Shown here: piece by piece, positions 22,901-33,807 of the stretch
Layout of the letters: the number at the start of each line of letters is the position of its first letter
Numbering within the stretch: the stretch's first letter is position 1
Source of the DNA: Chalciporus piperatus
Taxonomy: Eukaryota; Basidiomycota; Agaricomycetes; Boletales; Boletaceae
Length of the DNA stretch: 64,000 nucleotides
Reading direction: 5' to 3'
Assembly: GCA_038093975.1 (NCBI GenBank)
Contig: JBBPTG010000046.1
Coordinates: 1 to 64,000, forward strand
The notes under the pieces: model-generated
Databases searched by the model: none
What the model saw: only the letters and a program-made list of their open reading frames with translations
What the model was told of the DNA's origin: nothing
Program-made: the position numbers and the translations under genes

Positions 22901-23333
22901 AGACGTCTAAGTATTCGTGGAGCTCTACTGGGACTTTCTCGGTGAGCCCCGCCTCAAACACTCGACGAATAGAAAAGGAACGATTTAAATGATAGTTGAC
23001 TACTTTGCACTGATCCGTACAGCGTGTGAATCGTACTCGTTTGGCCACCCAATCAATTTCAGGGTTATGCCTCTCAAGCAAATCATAGCCGATGATCATA
23101 TGATGAGTGCCAAGTACAGAAACAAAAGCGTCCATATGTTCAAAATGTCCATTGTATCCCAAAACAAGCGAAACCTTGTGAGTGACACCGCCTATCGCTC
23201 CCTCTGAGCCGTCGACGTTGTACACTGGAATAGGAAAAGGAAGTTCTTCCAGTGTCAAACCATGTCGCTCACAGAACGATTTATCTATGAAGGTTTCGGT
23301 TGCGCCGGAGTCCAATAGAGCGGCAAACTCCAT
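19977..23333 (-). pseudogene. Gypsy-2 copy B pol with one nonsense codon
   Basis: Ty3/gypsy chromovirus pol. Protease ALLDSGATETFID opens the readable part at 23333. RT follows with YIDDLMIF, then an in-frame TAG at 22254-22256 where the other copies have Lys (VKPE-K-CSF). The frame then continues to 19977 through the end of RT, RNase H (ETDASDIATGAVLS), an HHCC finger (HDSPIGGHGG...HCQTC), the integrase core (DFTTGF, SDRGPQF, HPQTDGQTERMN) and a chromodomain (EEEYEVDYVV, LVHWKGW). The pol stop is next to the polypurine tract, so this family has no extra ORF after pol. A single substitution separates it from an open frame in this part. Confidence 0.93.
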
Positions 23334-23611
23334 TTTTTTCCATTGCTCCCCTTTGTCGACATAATGGTAATATTGAGATCCAGCTCGTTTTTCCGATTCT
23401 GATTCCTTACATGTATTTTTGATGGGATTTCTTTTTTCGAATAATTTACCTTAAGGGAATTAAGCACGAATTGTTTTACTTCTGTCGCCACGCCACTAAG
23501 GGACGCCCTTTCAGAAGAACAAGAAATTTTATTAAACGAAACATGAGGCCCGGTACTAATACAACCCTTTGGTAAACTAAGTCCGTGCCTTTGAGAACCC
23601 ATCTCTCTCAT
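23334..23611 (-). pseudogene. Gypsy-2 copy B pol N-terminal extension
   Basis: An ATG at 23609-23611 overlaps the gag stop (ATGA) and opens a frame (MREMGSQRHG...) that heads into protease. In this copy a 1-nt difference near 23430, relative to copy C at 34.45 kb, throws it out of the protease frame. Copy C keeps the upstream part in frame but has its own stops later. Together the two copies suggest pol starts here. Confidence 0.65.
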
Positions 23612-24954
23612 CGGCTGCTTCCTTTTAAAGCCTCGGCTGCCTGTGCCTTAGCTTCTGACTCAATGCGGTCGCGCCAGTACGCTTCCGCTTCTTGGTTGGT
23701 ATATGCCACTTGGTGCGACATGTAACTTGTGCTGGTGGACGGGCCAGCGGAGTAGGGGGAAAATTGGGGAGGGTAGGGTGCAGGGATGGTACCTGCGAAG
23801 GGCATCTGCCGGTTGTCAAACGGCAGGGAAGTCTCAACGTATTGTTGCGAATATGGATCCCACATAACCACTTGTCTCTGACGGGGACGGCGCGGTTTCG
23901 GGCAGGCGTTAGCAAAGTGACCAGGCTGATCACAATTGAAACAATTGCCGTGAACCGGTGGTCTTGGCATTTGCTGTGCCGACAGATCCATCGGGGCTCC
24001 ACGACCAGGCTGTGTGCCTGTGGGAGTGAAACGGGGGGCCGCATACGAAGCGGGGGGACATGGGAGCGGGCGCGATGCGATTGGGTAACGAGGGGGGAGA
24101 TATGGATACGAAGATGAAGGCCTAGGAGCAGGAACGGGTGCCTGACGAACTGGTGCACCACGTTCTACAACGATTCGTTCGAAGGTGCGACCTAGCTTTC
24201 GGTAGGTGTCGATCGTGTTGGTAAGGTTCTGCTCATCAACGTTGGTGTTGATTTGTGCCTGATAATAGATTTTGTAATCTATTGCCTTTTTCAGAAGCTC
24301 TTTGGCATGAGCATCTTCAATCTCCGATTCCCCTTTCAACAATTCAAACTCCTGGAGGAAGATGTCCACAGATTTCCCAGCCTGCTTCAATGCTTCCAAT
24401 TTTCGAAGACTCTCATGAGCGAGAACGTCTATTTGAAAATGTGATTTGAGGAGATGTGAAAATATTGTCCACGTGGGCCATGCTAGTAGTCCCAGGGGTG
24501 CTCGAACAGGTTCCTCTGCTGGTTCGCCTTCTACTTCTAGTACTGGTGGCGGTGGTAGTAGTTCGTATCGAGACCATTTTTCTATTGTCATCTGGGCGAA
24601 CCCAGCCGCTTGTCCTTCTAACCGTGAGAGTATGGCGAGGCATTGAACCTTGTTGTTTTTCCACATGTGGACGGACTGCCAGGCGTTAACCTGCGCCCAC
24701 CACAAACGGAACTTGGTGCGGTCACCATCCCATTTCCCAGGGTCGGCAACCTTTTTGGACACAGAGTCCGAATTGTCTGAAACGAGCGCCTTCAGAGCGG
24801 CGGTGAGAGCAGCGATGGGATCAGCTGGATCTGCCATCGGAGTTTCGGGACGGGGAGTAGGGGGAGAGGAACTTTCGGATAAGGATGGAAAGTGACGTGG
24901 GGGCGATCTGTAACCTTGAGCTTGTGGTTCCTGATTGTATAGCTCTGCTGACAT
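23608..24954 (-). CDS. Gypsy-2 copy B gag
   Basis: 448-residue Gag. The N-terminus is Pro/Ser-rich, followed by a retrotransposon-gag capsid domain (~residues 60-270, with KVADPGKWDGDRTKFRLWW and a FLQEFE block) and one CCHC knuckle, CFNCDQPGHFANAC, near residue 335. The tail is Tyr/Pro/Gln-rich. The stop TGA overlaps the pol ATG. No internal stop. Gag would form the particle and bind the genomic RNA. The start is the first ATG after a leader of about 700 nt. Confidence 0.92.
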   Translation of the reverse strand: MSAELYNQEPQAQGYRSPPRHFPSLSESSSPPTPRPETPMADPADPIAALTAALKALVSDNSDSVSKKVADPGKWDGDRTKFRLWWAQVNAWQSVHMWKNNKVQCLAILSRLEGQAAGFAQMTIEKWSRYELLPPPPVLEVEGEPAEEPVRAPLGLLAWPTWTIFSHLLKSHFQIDVLAHESLRKLEALKQAGKSVDIFLQEFELLKGESEIEDAHAKELLKKAIDYKIYYQAQINTNVDEQNLTNTIDTYRKLGRTFERIVVERGAPVRQAPVPAPRPSSSYPYLPPRYPIASRPLPCPPASYAAPRFTPTGTQPGRGAPMDLSAQQMPRPPVHGNCFNCDQPGHFANACPKPRRPRQRQVVMWDPYSQQYVETSLPFDNRQMPFAGTIPAPYPPQFSPYSAGPSTSTSYMSHQVAYTNQEAEAYWRDRIESEAKAQAAEALKGSSR

Positions 24955-25649
24955 ATATCCTTACTGAACCCTATCTTCCAAAGGTTCTCTGGGGATAACA
25001 GACACGAGGACGAAGGAAATATTTTTTCGAGCGGAGGTAATACCTGTGACGCTTATCAGAATCTTTGCAGACCTTCTGAGGAATTTTCCCAAGATCTGTT
25101 TGGATTTTGCACATGCACTACTCTCGAACTTCTATTTTCAAGCAGCAGCAAAGATCTATCGTAATACAAGATTTTTATTTATTGTTTTCTATTTTGTACC
25201 TCGGCGGTGCTGCCGGCTTACGTTTCCTACGTATGACTCAGCCAAGGGGGCGGCGACGCGCTTTTCCCTTGTCGTCCTTCGCAATTGGGCACGACCCCAA
25301 CTCGGTCTTCGAACAAAAATACTATCGTACGGCGGATAACAGGAACGGGGCACTAAAGGCTGGCCCAAAAGAATAGAATAGCCAGATGGCGAATGCGTGA
25401 CGTCAACGGGTGATCACGTGAACCCGGATCGTGTCTACAGTCAGAGGGTTGGCGCGTGAGCGGGCCCCAAGACGTCTCGAACGATCAAAAAGCCCCTAGT
25501 GCACTATGGGGAACAGCAACATTATCCAATTTATGACGGCGGACGGCCGTATATGCAGCAGTGGACGGAGTTGCGGTCTCCTGTGTGTCACGTACACAAA
25601 CGGTCTTCTTGACCAACTCTTTAGCCCTAGAGTCCAGGCGGTGTGTTCA
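24955..25649 (-). other. Gypsy-2 copy B 5' leader
   Basis: About 700 nt between primer-binding site and gag ATG with no convincing ORF. Given the intron-bearing leader of Gypsy-3, splicing here is possible, but I could not define an intron. Confidence 0.55.
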
Positions 25650-25660
25650 AGTCTAATCCA
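25650..25660 (-). promoter_or_regulatory. Gypsy-2 self-priming primer-binding site
   Basis: On the element strand TGGATTAGACT lies 2 nt after the 5' LTR. It is perfectly complementary to AGTCTAATCCA inside the same LTR (plus-strand 25762-25772), about 33 nt after TATATAAG, where transcription should start. This is the Tf1-type self-priming arrangement. Confidence 0.75.
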
Positions 25661-25662
25661 AG

Positions 25663-26113
25663 TGTTATGATCTCTCACAACACAGCGGGGACTTTAGGCA
25701 ACACTAAGCCTATGCGAAGGATATGCTGAGTACTAAAGCTTAATGACGGTGAAGTCACAAATGGATTAGACTGGGGTCTGTGATAAGTACAGGGCTACTT
25801 ATATACTATTGAGAAGTGCGCACAGACCAACAGCCGAATAAGGAAATCATAAAGGGAAAGATAGATAAGGTAAAGAGACGACAATAAGAAAAGGTACCAG
25901 GCACGGATAGGGTTTAGGCCATGACATCATTGCTGACTCATCTAAGTCTGGACCTTTGTCACATGACCTGATTATGTAATAGTTTACGTAATGCTACAGT
26001 GACTACCGGAGCGGATTAAGATGAATCCGGCTTGACCCTTAAGTTGTAGACAAAGTCCAGAGTTCGAATACCGTTGTAGGCAAAAGTTTGAAAAGTTTTT
26101 AAATACTATAACA
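25663..26113 (-). repeat. Gypsy-2 copy B 5' LTR
   Basis: 451 bp, highly similar to 19513-19965. The TATA box on the element strand is TATATAAG (near 25798-25805). Flanks (ATAGC left of the element, TTATC right) do not form a target duplication, so one flank has been rearranged. Confidence 0.95.
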
Positions 26114-26476
26114 TTATCACATCATGTGACTTACTTACATAAGCTGGGTCTAGACCTTCGCTTACTGACTGATGACTCACTGCTCACTCGTCAGCATCAG
26201 TCAGCATTACTCATCATATGACTCACGCTTACTCATTCCGCAGTAGAGCTAGTTACGCCATTGGCTAGTAGTCAGTATGAGTCATACCTAGTCACCTACA
26301 ATAAGGTTTAGCCACAACATGTACAAACATAGACAATAGTATATAAACCCGGGTCGACAAGCACTGGACTCCCCAGTCTTGTTCTCCTGGAGTTTCCTCA
26401 TCGAACCTCGGCCAAGTTCATCGGCTCGCTATTGTCTAGTGTGAGTCTTAGCTCTTAGTTGAGTTGAGTCGTTTCA
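26114..26476 (+). repeat. Gypsy-3 copy T: truncated 5' LTR
   Basis: The right three quarters of a Gypsy-3 LTR, ending GTCGTTTCA as in 43796-44271. The first ~115 bp are missing where Gypsy-2 copy B abuts. The conserved TATATAAACCC and AGTCTTGTTCT (26375-26385) are present, and the PBS AGAACAAGACT follows at 26479-26489. Confidence 0.9.
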
Positions 26477-27437
26477 TTAGAACAAGACTGATCTTTTCTT
26501 TTGTCTTAGCGTCTCGTCGCTACCACACGTTTTCTGTACGCCACTTCAACCGTTGATCACAAGTGGGTACCGCGCTGCTTGTTCGCGCCTCATCATTGCT
26601 GACCTTACTTCTGAATAAGTGTTGAGCAACCCCGCTGCATCTCAGCGCGCTGCGTCCCCTGTCCCTTCTATCCAGTGGAATAGGACCCCCAACAAATCCT
26701 AGCCGACGCCTTTGGCGTTGAAGAATTATTCTACCGTGCCTCCTCCATCGAACGAGCCACAACCCCGCTCGCATAGCCCGTCAATTGGTCAAGCATCGAG
26801 CAGGATATTCTTGCTCTTCAACACAGATTCCCCCTTGGAATCTCTGGTCGTATGAAAAGTTTCCGTAGCACTATCTATCACCAGCTTATATCCCCGTCAG
26901 GAGAGTTGGCGATTCGAGAGAACATTAATGATCGGGTACGTCAACACCGATAAAGCGACAGGGCAGCTAGAGGTATCTCAGAGAAAGCCGGTATATGTAT
27001 TAAGGAGAGATTACCAACCCCGGCTCCTACTCGTCGCACTCGCCGTCCTAAGCCTCTTGTTCCCCTTAGGAAGCTTCGCCCAGCTCAGCTTGTGGGCCTT
27101 CCTATTACTTTCATACCTCATCTCAGGCCACGAAATACTCTCAAAAGACCGTTGCGTTACCTTTAACTTCATCTACATCCTTGTATCACACAGAAATCGT
27201 GTTGTAACCCCTATTATATCACAAGCAGAAGAGGAAGATGATAGGGAATCAGTACCAGGATTAGTAGACTCAGATGGCGGAGAAGAAGGTGGTCTAAGAG
27301 AAACAAACGTGCCAGGAGTAACACTGTACTACCCCGCACCTTATTCTATCAGAAGAAGCATTCCACCACCACCTTACAAAAGAGACACTCCCGCTTCATT
27401 GTCAGGAGAAACACTTGAAGGATCTCAGGAGATTTGA
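26477..27437 (+). pseudogene. Gypsy-3 copy T: decayed leader and first ORF
   Basis: Homologous to 44272-45631 of the complete Gypsy-3. Compared with it, about 390 nt are deleted near 26690, and the frame that encodes the Arg-rich segment has stops near 26775 and 26950. The last part (26928-27437) stays open and keeps the SIRRSIPPPPYKRD and GETLEGSQEI ending. The leader splice signals (GTGAGT donor, CTGAT branch, TTAG acceptor) are also kept. Confidence 0.8.
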
Positions 27438-27478
27438 ATAAAATCTAGTTTTACCTCTTCCATTCTAGTGCATCAAGA

Positions 27479-28687
27479 ATGTCAGTTCTCGCTCCAGACT
27501 TAGCAGCTGCCTTAACAGGCATTCTCGGACATCGTGACGCGTCCATACGAGACCTTGGAACACAGTTGAGACTCACGTTAGAAACGATGACGGATCAACT
27601 CACTAACGCTCAGACCGTAAACCAAAACCTAAACAATAATATCTTGCAGCTCGAAGCTCAAGTACAAGCTATTCAACTACCCGGTGTACTACCACCTGCT
27701 CATCCTCCAGCGGTCGGACCTAACAGACCTAAGCTATCCAAAATCGTTAAAGATCCAGGAGATTATGACGGATCCAGAGGAAAGAAGTTCGAAGAATGGT
27801 GGATGAGAGTCCGCGCATGGTTAGATGAAAACGACACCGTGTTAACCGGAATGACGGCGATCAGAGCTATCCTTAGTCGAATGACAGGAGGAGACGCCGC
27901 CACTTTCTCACGAGCCATGATGTCAGACATCTTGGAAAATGGAACTACCTATACTTCCGCCAAATTCCATAAATGGATCACGGATCAATTCCGTTCGGGT
28001 AATGAAGTGGAATATCATCACAACCAAATCAAGAATCTGAAACAAGACAAGATGTCTATGAAGAAATTTCTCACCACATTCCAGACTCATCGCCTCATGG
28101 ACGATTGGAATGATGCACAACACATTGAGTTACTAGAACTGAATGCAGATCCAGAGATCACCCATCGAATCTTCATGGATAAAGGATGCTTCGGAGACTA
28201 TGCCAAATACGTCGACGAGTTACGCCTTCTTGCTGGAAGGAAACAGCTTATCGCAATGATCAAAACAGAAACCGCAGGGGAAACCCCACAATACAAATAT
28301 ACCAGCACAGGCACACAACCGGGCTGAGGAGCCCCAATGGATATAGGTTCTGCAGAGATCGAAGAAGGAGAGATTGTGGAAGAAGAAGAAACACCATCTG
28401 TCGTGAAAGCAGCCACCAGCAATTTCAAAGAGAAGAAACAAGGAAATTGTTGGAACTGTGGGAAACCAGGACATCCGAAACAGCAATGTCCGGTTCCTAG
28501 CACCAAATGCAAAAACTGTGGCTGGTTACGAGGTGAACACAAACGTGCCTGCAAACTTCAGAAGAGACAGGTGAGAGAACTGTCTATCAAATCCAATGCT
28601 CTTGAAGGCCATTCATTCGACAAAATGAAGGCTTACTTCTATGATATGAAAGATATCGAGATGAAGGGAAAAGGCAAAGCGGCCTGA
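27479..28687 (+). pseudogene. Gypsy-3 copy T gag with one nonsense codon
   Basis: Same protein as at 45674-46873: MSVLAPDLAAALTGILGH start, capsid domain, then CCHC CWNCGKPGHPKQQC and a second Cys/His cluster. An in-frame TGA at 28325-28327 falls where the intact copy has Arg, consistent with CGA to TGA. The slippery heptamer GGGAAAA before the gag stop is retained. The copy is cut at 28756, before pol. Confidence 0.9.
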
Positions 28688-29319
28688 ATGATCTGGGCAA
28701 ACGGACTGCAACTAACTTGTTAGGAAAATCTGTAAACTATTCACACAGTCAAACATCAGGAAAAAATCTCTGTTCCCTATATCACTCTTTGATGATATAT
28801 AGAGATATTTGATGATATATGTTACTATATGTGTCATATGGATCCAATGGCCAGAATGCAAAAGTCCCCTGTAAAATAGCACAAAATAGCACACAAAAAG
28901 TGCCATATAGCATTATATAGTACCATATAGTAGGTGTTTTAACAGGACCAATGAATGGCCTATGCTCAGCCTTGGCTTTTTGTGTCAGATATGCACATGT
29001 GCACACATAGTGCTATCTGGAAATGTCCAAATGTAATCTGGGACTTTTCCTTTTGTCACCATTCTTCACTCTTGGTACTCATTTGGGGGAAACATGATTC
29101 ATTTGCATTTATTGACCACTATCTACTACAGATCATGTACTACATCTACTAACTGCTATCAAGCAAGGTACAGCTGTTGATATGATGAGAGAAGAAGCAG
29201 AGATGGTGAGGGAATGAGCTTACTTGTGGTGCTGGACAAACCCAGGGAGCAAGGTACAGCTGTTGATGGTGATGAGAGAGGAATCAGAGATGGTGGGGGA
29301 ATGAGCTTACCTACAAGGT

Positions 29320-29475
29320 GTCTAGTGATGGACGGGCCTGGCTTGGCCTGAAAGCCAGGGCTTGGGCCTGGCTTCAAGGGGCCTGGGCTTCAAAAAATCT
29401 GAAGCCAAGCCCTATGTATAGGCCTGGGCTTGGCCTGGGCCTGGCTTGGGCCTAGGCCAGGGCCTGGTTGTAAAA
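29320..29475. repeat. GGCCTGGGCTTGG-rich low-complexity patch
   Basis: Degenerate repeats of GGCCTGGGCTT and GCCAAGCC lie within element A, upstream of the gene. It has no coding sense. Confidence 0.6.
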
Positions 29476-29626
29476 ATGGTAGTAGATCATGTATTTTGAT
29501 ATCTATTCTACTAGTACTTGGCCACTACTCTTCATCTGAGTCTGAAAGATCTAAAATCCAGTCTAAATTCTCTTTGGCTTGAGTTTCAGCCTCAGCATCA
29601 ACCTCATTCCCATCCTCCAAGCTTAG

Positions 29627-30442
29627 CTCATCAACAAGGCAAGGATTGCGGTTCCTCATGCATATGGACTTCCCGGGGGACTCAAAGGAGATGAGTTGGT
29701 GGATGCGGTGAGGTGGTTGGTGGATGGGCATAAGATGCTGCACAGCGGGATCAAAATCAAGGTAAGTGACTCACTCGTCTTCTCAGAGTTTTCTCTGAAT
29801 ATGAAGATACTAGGAACGCACCTGTGATGATGATCAGCCTTGGAGCCATCCTATCATAGGTCAGCTCATCAAGGCGCAGTGGTGGGGACACCATGCAGGG
29901 TCAACGATACAGATCCACTGCGACCAATCCTTTCCTCAATGCTCCCATTTGTCAGATGGCCCTGGTGGCAACCGCGGTAGGTCTCGACAATTTCTCAGTT
30001 CACATACTGACAATGGACTTGACAGGTTAACTGTGTGCTCACTAGCATAGGAACTGGCACCACTCTGGAGTTCAATGATACATTGTTCAAAACCAAGTAA
30101 GTTTTTTTTGTAATTTACCAAAACATCTGATGGGTTGGACACTCTACACCCTGGTAATAGATGGCAAACCTATATGGGCATGTTAAAGGCGTTCCAGGCA
30201 AAGTCTCCAACATACCTGAAACAACTTCAAAGCAGGATCCAGGAGGAGACTGGGTATGACTGTGTTTCGTTCTCATTATTGTTACATATCTGATTTTTTT
30301 TCATCTTCTTATTTTCAGCATTGCTCCCTCAACATCCACTGACCACATCTTTGACTTTGCAAGCCTTGAGGCGAAGGCCAAGGGCCAATCTATGACTGAA
30401 TCTACGGCTGGGGATACAGCTTTAAACATTTCTCCTGCTTAG
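29627..30442 (+). CDS. Spliced DUF6532-like gene inside element A
   Basis: Five exons join in one frame: 29627-29761, 29860-29976, 30026-30096, 30161-30253 and 30319-30442 (stop TAG). All four introns are GT-AG (for example GTAAGT at 29762 and TTTTCAG at 30318) with in-phase junctions. The product begins INKARIAVPHAYGLPGG and has a central PICQMALVATAVNC helix block followed by F...KWQTYMGMLKAF. This pattern resembles DUF6532 proteins, expanded in Agaricomycetes, of unknown function. The first exon and start codon were not found. The family assignment is by memory of the pattern, not by search. It could be captured cargo or the element's own gene. Confidence 0.55.
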
Positions 30443-30857
30443 TTGTAGCTGCTGTAATTTGTTTTCTGTTTTTGGGCTGATTTTGGGCCGCTGCAAATGA
30501 ATCATGTTTCCCCTGTTCTAAATGGGTGACAAATGAGTACAAAGAGTGAAGAATGGTGACAAAAGGAAAAGTCCCAGATTACATTTGGACATTTCCAGAT
30601 AGCGCTATGTGTGCCCATGTGCATATCTGATACAAAAAGCCAAGGCTGAGCATAGGCCATTGGTCCTGTTAAAACACCTACTATATGGTACTACATAATG
30701 CTATATGGCACTTTTTGTGTGCTATTTTGTGCTATTTTACAGGGGACTTTTGCATTCTGGCCATTGGATCTATATGACACATATAGTAACATATATCATC
30801 AAATACCTCTATATATCATCAAAGAGTGATATAGAGAACAGAGGTTTTTTCCTGATG

Positions 30858-31472
30858 CAGCGTGGGCTCAACAGCCCCACCAGCATTACGAGGTGTGTGT
30901 TTCCTCACCCACCACCAACTCTCATCTCGTAGACAGCCGCTCAGAGCTGGACCCCTCACCACCATCTCTCACCTCAACCTCGACAGTGAAAACATGGCCA
31001 GCATGGCTCAACAGTGTCAACGGCATCTAAAAGTATGTGTTCACATGCTCACACACCCATCCACCCAGCCACTCACTTCACACACAGCTGCACAGTCCCT
31101 TTGCCCAACCACCACTGGCATGAGCTCAACAGCTTTTTTTGTCTTGTAGTATGTACTGTAGTAGTAACCATGTATAGTACACTTGAATATACTGTATTTC
31201 TATTTTTGCACAAAGAGTAAAAAATGGTGCCATATGGAAAAGTCCCTGGGTGTTTTTTGACTTTTCCATTTGGTGCACATTGTGCACATATAGCTTATAT
31301 TGACAGAGGCCTTTCACATGTCTACGGCCCTGCTATATAATGCACTATAGTTGGGTACTTTTCCCTTTTTGCCATATGGCCCATAGTGCACAAATAACAC
31401 TAAATAGCATTATATAGCAACAAACATTGTCATATGGTGACATATGGCATAGGTCATTTTTTCTGATGAAGT
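30858..31472. mobile_element. Right part of a second CATCAGG-family element
   Basis: This contains three degenerate copies of the GTGGGCTCAACAGCCCC unit seen at 57.1-58.3 kb, then a tail almost the same as 58440-58790 (CATATGGAAAAGTCCC, GTGCACATTGTGCAC), ending GGTCATTTTTTCTGATG. It is the right half of an element like that at 56604-58790. Its left half is missing where element A abuts. Confidence 0.6.
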
Positions 31473-31498
31473 TTGAAAAGTTTTTAAATACTATAACA
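31471..31498 (-). repeat. 28 bp remnant of a Gypsy-2 LTR end
   Basis: GTTTGAAAAGTTTTTAAATA followed by CTATAACA is exactly the end of the Gypsy-2 LTR. It is joined directly to the CATCAGG-element terminus. Confidence 0.7.
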
Positions 31499-31814
31499 TG
31501 GGGAGTTCATCAGTCTCTCCACTTGGACTGCGACACCAGCAACCATGACCACAGATCTCTTGTGGTCTGCAGTGCCTTCAGCATCTGTGGCACCAGCTCC
31601 TTGTTGCATAGGCCCATGATGGCTACCTCCTCAGGTCCCACTCGGTGTGACCCTCCGCTATGATTTCATTTTTGGTGGCGGAGGTGGCAGCAATGATGGA
31701 AATGGAGGGTGACGGCTTTGACTCTCCTCCCTCAGAGTCGTCTAACAACAACAACAATATCCGCAACATTGATGACGATTTGTACGACGTGAACTCTTCA
31801 CTCAGTGCAGAATC

Positions 31815-32605
31815 ACAGGAAATTCAAGTATGGCATATCATCCACAGACAAACAGTCAGACAGAACAGATCAATCGAGAGATTGAGCACCACCTACACAT
31901 ATTCACCAACTGTCATCAAACTGATTGGGCGGGATGGTTTACTCTCATGGAGTTTTTCTATATAACAAATCTAGACCTCAACTGGTTACTCTCCATTCTT
32001 TCTCAACCATGGTCAAGACTCATGGAAAGGGGTATCTCTGGGTCCTCAATGAGAGGGCAGGGTAGAAGCGGCAAAGGACTTTGCTGAGAGAATGAAGAAG
32101 CTGTGTGAGGAGGTGGGGGCTGCATTACAGAAGGTGTCAGAGGACATGAAACGAGCTTATGATTGCGGAATGTTACCATCCACCAGGTTTACTGTTGAAA
32201 ATCAAGTTAGGTTGGGAGCCATGCATATTGCCCCAAATAGTCACACCAAGAAGTTGGACGACAAACACTACAGACACAGAAAAAGTGCATACAAACTTCG
32301 ACTCCCAACCACTTGAAAGTCCATCTATTCTATTTTCAATGAGTGTGTTTTGTCTTGTTACGTTCCATCTACCTTCCCTTCCCAAATTTGGCCACCTCCT
32401 TCATCCTTGATTGAAGGGTACGAAGAACAAGAGGTTGACGAGATACTCAACTCTCATTTGTGTTGAAACTATCTTAAATACCTCGTTCAATGGAAGGGAT
32501 TCCCTCGGGAAGAATGCAAATGGAAAAAGCAATCTGACCTGAGTGAAGCCATCACCAACTTTCCAGCATACACATTTGTTTTCAATGTCTTGAAAACTTC
32601 ACCAA
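31815..32605 (+). pseudogene. Decayed gypsy integrase C-terminus and chromodomain
   Basis: Frames must be switched several times. Recognisable pieces are YHPQTNSQTEQINREIE (31831-31881, the integrase motif around the catalytic Glu), a KDFAERMKKLCEEV helix (32070-32110), a RLGAMHIAP segment, and a chromodomain (EEQEVDEIL, then YLKYLVQWKGFPREECKWKK around 32470-32530). It is more diverged than the other gypsy copies here and probably represents a different, older family. No LTR was found. The preceding 31499-31814 holds no supported gene. Confidence 0.75.
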
Positions 32606-32920
32606 ACCCAATCATGAATTTGAACATGAAGCATATACCAGTCCCACATACCTGCATGGTCAAGTGACACTATTGCATGATTGTGGTATATCTAGCCACA
32701 CTTCTAGCCAAATGTGGCTTCAGGGACATTTACATCCACGACAAGACCCCAGATGACTTGATGACGGAGAACATCCAATGAATCACCAATATTCTGGAAG
32801 TGATCCTTCTGTGACCCATATGTCCATTGAAAATAACAAAAAAAAACATGTGCATCTGCGTGTTTTATCTGCGACTCTGTCACATATTCATCCAGCATTC
32901 AGCTGATGCAATTTTGCTAG
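32606..32920. other. Unassigned gap
   Basis: No supported gene, repeat or terminus was recognised in this ~315 bp stretch. Confidence 0.4.
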
Positions 32921-33771
32921 AGGAGAAGCGTACAATTTGACGAAGCCTGTACATGACATGAAATACCAAGATGTTCAAGTACTGCATACATCCATCGAAG
33001 CCGGATATGATGATTATATTCGCGAAAGAAGAGCCAAAAATATTGATGAATGGAAAGATGTGTTCTTGGTGGACAATGTTCCCATCATCATCGCTGTGAA
33101 GTACAGGCAAAATCGAAGGATATGTCAAAGGCAAACATTAGCTGAAGAAGAACAGCACTGGCAAAGATTACATCAATATGGGAATATTCGTTCAATGGCA
33201 GTTGCACTAGCTACATACATTCAGTGAGTAGCAATTGCATTTCACAAGATCCGGCTAATATCTTTCATAATTCAGCTTGATTCCGGTTGAGCAGTGGGAA
33301 GCATTGGATCCAGAAGACATACAGCAACAGCATGGTAATAAAATCTATGATTCACCTCATCCCAATCAATGGCGTGCACTCAACATTCAAACATATAACC
33401 TATTGGACACAGAAGAAATCGAAGTCCCAATCTTTGATGAGAATGGATATAGGATCCCCCGGCGAAATGCTATTCTCGGTGACAACACAAAATGCACGGG
33501 AATGTTATTCAAGTTGAAGAACATTCATGAACTATTTTACTGTTCCGAAGAGGATCTTAATTTACCGGTCACACCCCATTATATTTATATGATGGCATGT
33601 CTCAAGGACATCGGGCAATTCCAAGCCCATGGCATTTTCTCCAGTTTTCGTCCCTTGTTACAGAAACTCAATCAGGCGATCTCTCATTCCAGAAATAATG
33701 ATGAGGACAACGAGAAGAATATAGTGACATCAAGCCTCCTCTTTGGATCCAAACTGATTGTACAAGGGTGA
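32921..33771 (+). CDS. Two-exon hypothetical gene fragment
   Basis: Exon 1 ends at 33221 and exon 2 runs 33276-33771, joined by an intron (33222-33275) with a GTGAGT donor, GGCTAAT branch and TTCAG acceptor. The junction gives ATYI-HLIPVEQWEALD in frame. The product is hydrophilic, with an RERRAKNIDEW region and an IFDENGYRIPRRNA region. I do not recognise a family. It lacks a clear start codon, with a stop upstream in frame near 32905, and its end runs straight into Gypsy-2 gag sequence, so this is a gene fragment caught between transposons. Confidence 0.5.
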
Positions 33772-33807
33772 TCCTCACAAGGGTACAATGTCTACCTTCA
33801 CCGAGTT

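Larger units (their letters stand above)
28757..30857. mobile_element. Long-TIR DNA element (CATCAGG family, element A)
   Basis: About 2.1 kb bounded by CATCAGGAAAAAA at the left and its complement TTTTTTCCTGATG at the right. The terminal inverted repeats are ~350 bp: 28757-29106 matches the complement of 30495-30857 almost base for base, including CTCTTTGATGATATATAGAG and the GGACTTTTCCTTTTGTCACC block. No target duplication is evident: the left flank is Gypsy-3 leader-pol sequence, the right flank an exon-like minisatellite. The interior holds a spliced gene on the plus strand but no recognised transposase, so it may be non-autonomous or carry an unknown one. Confidence 0.8.
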
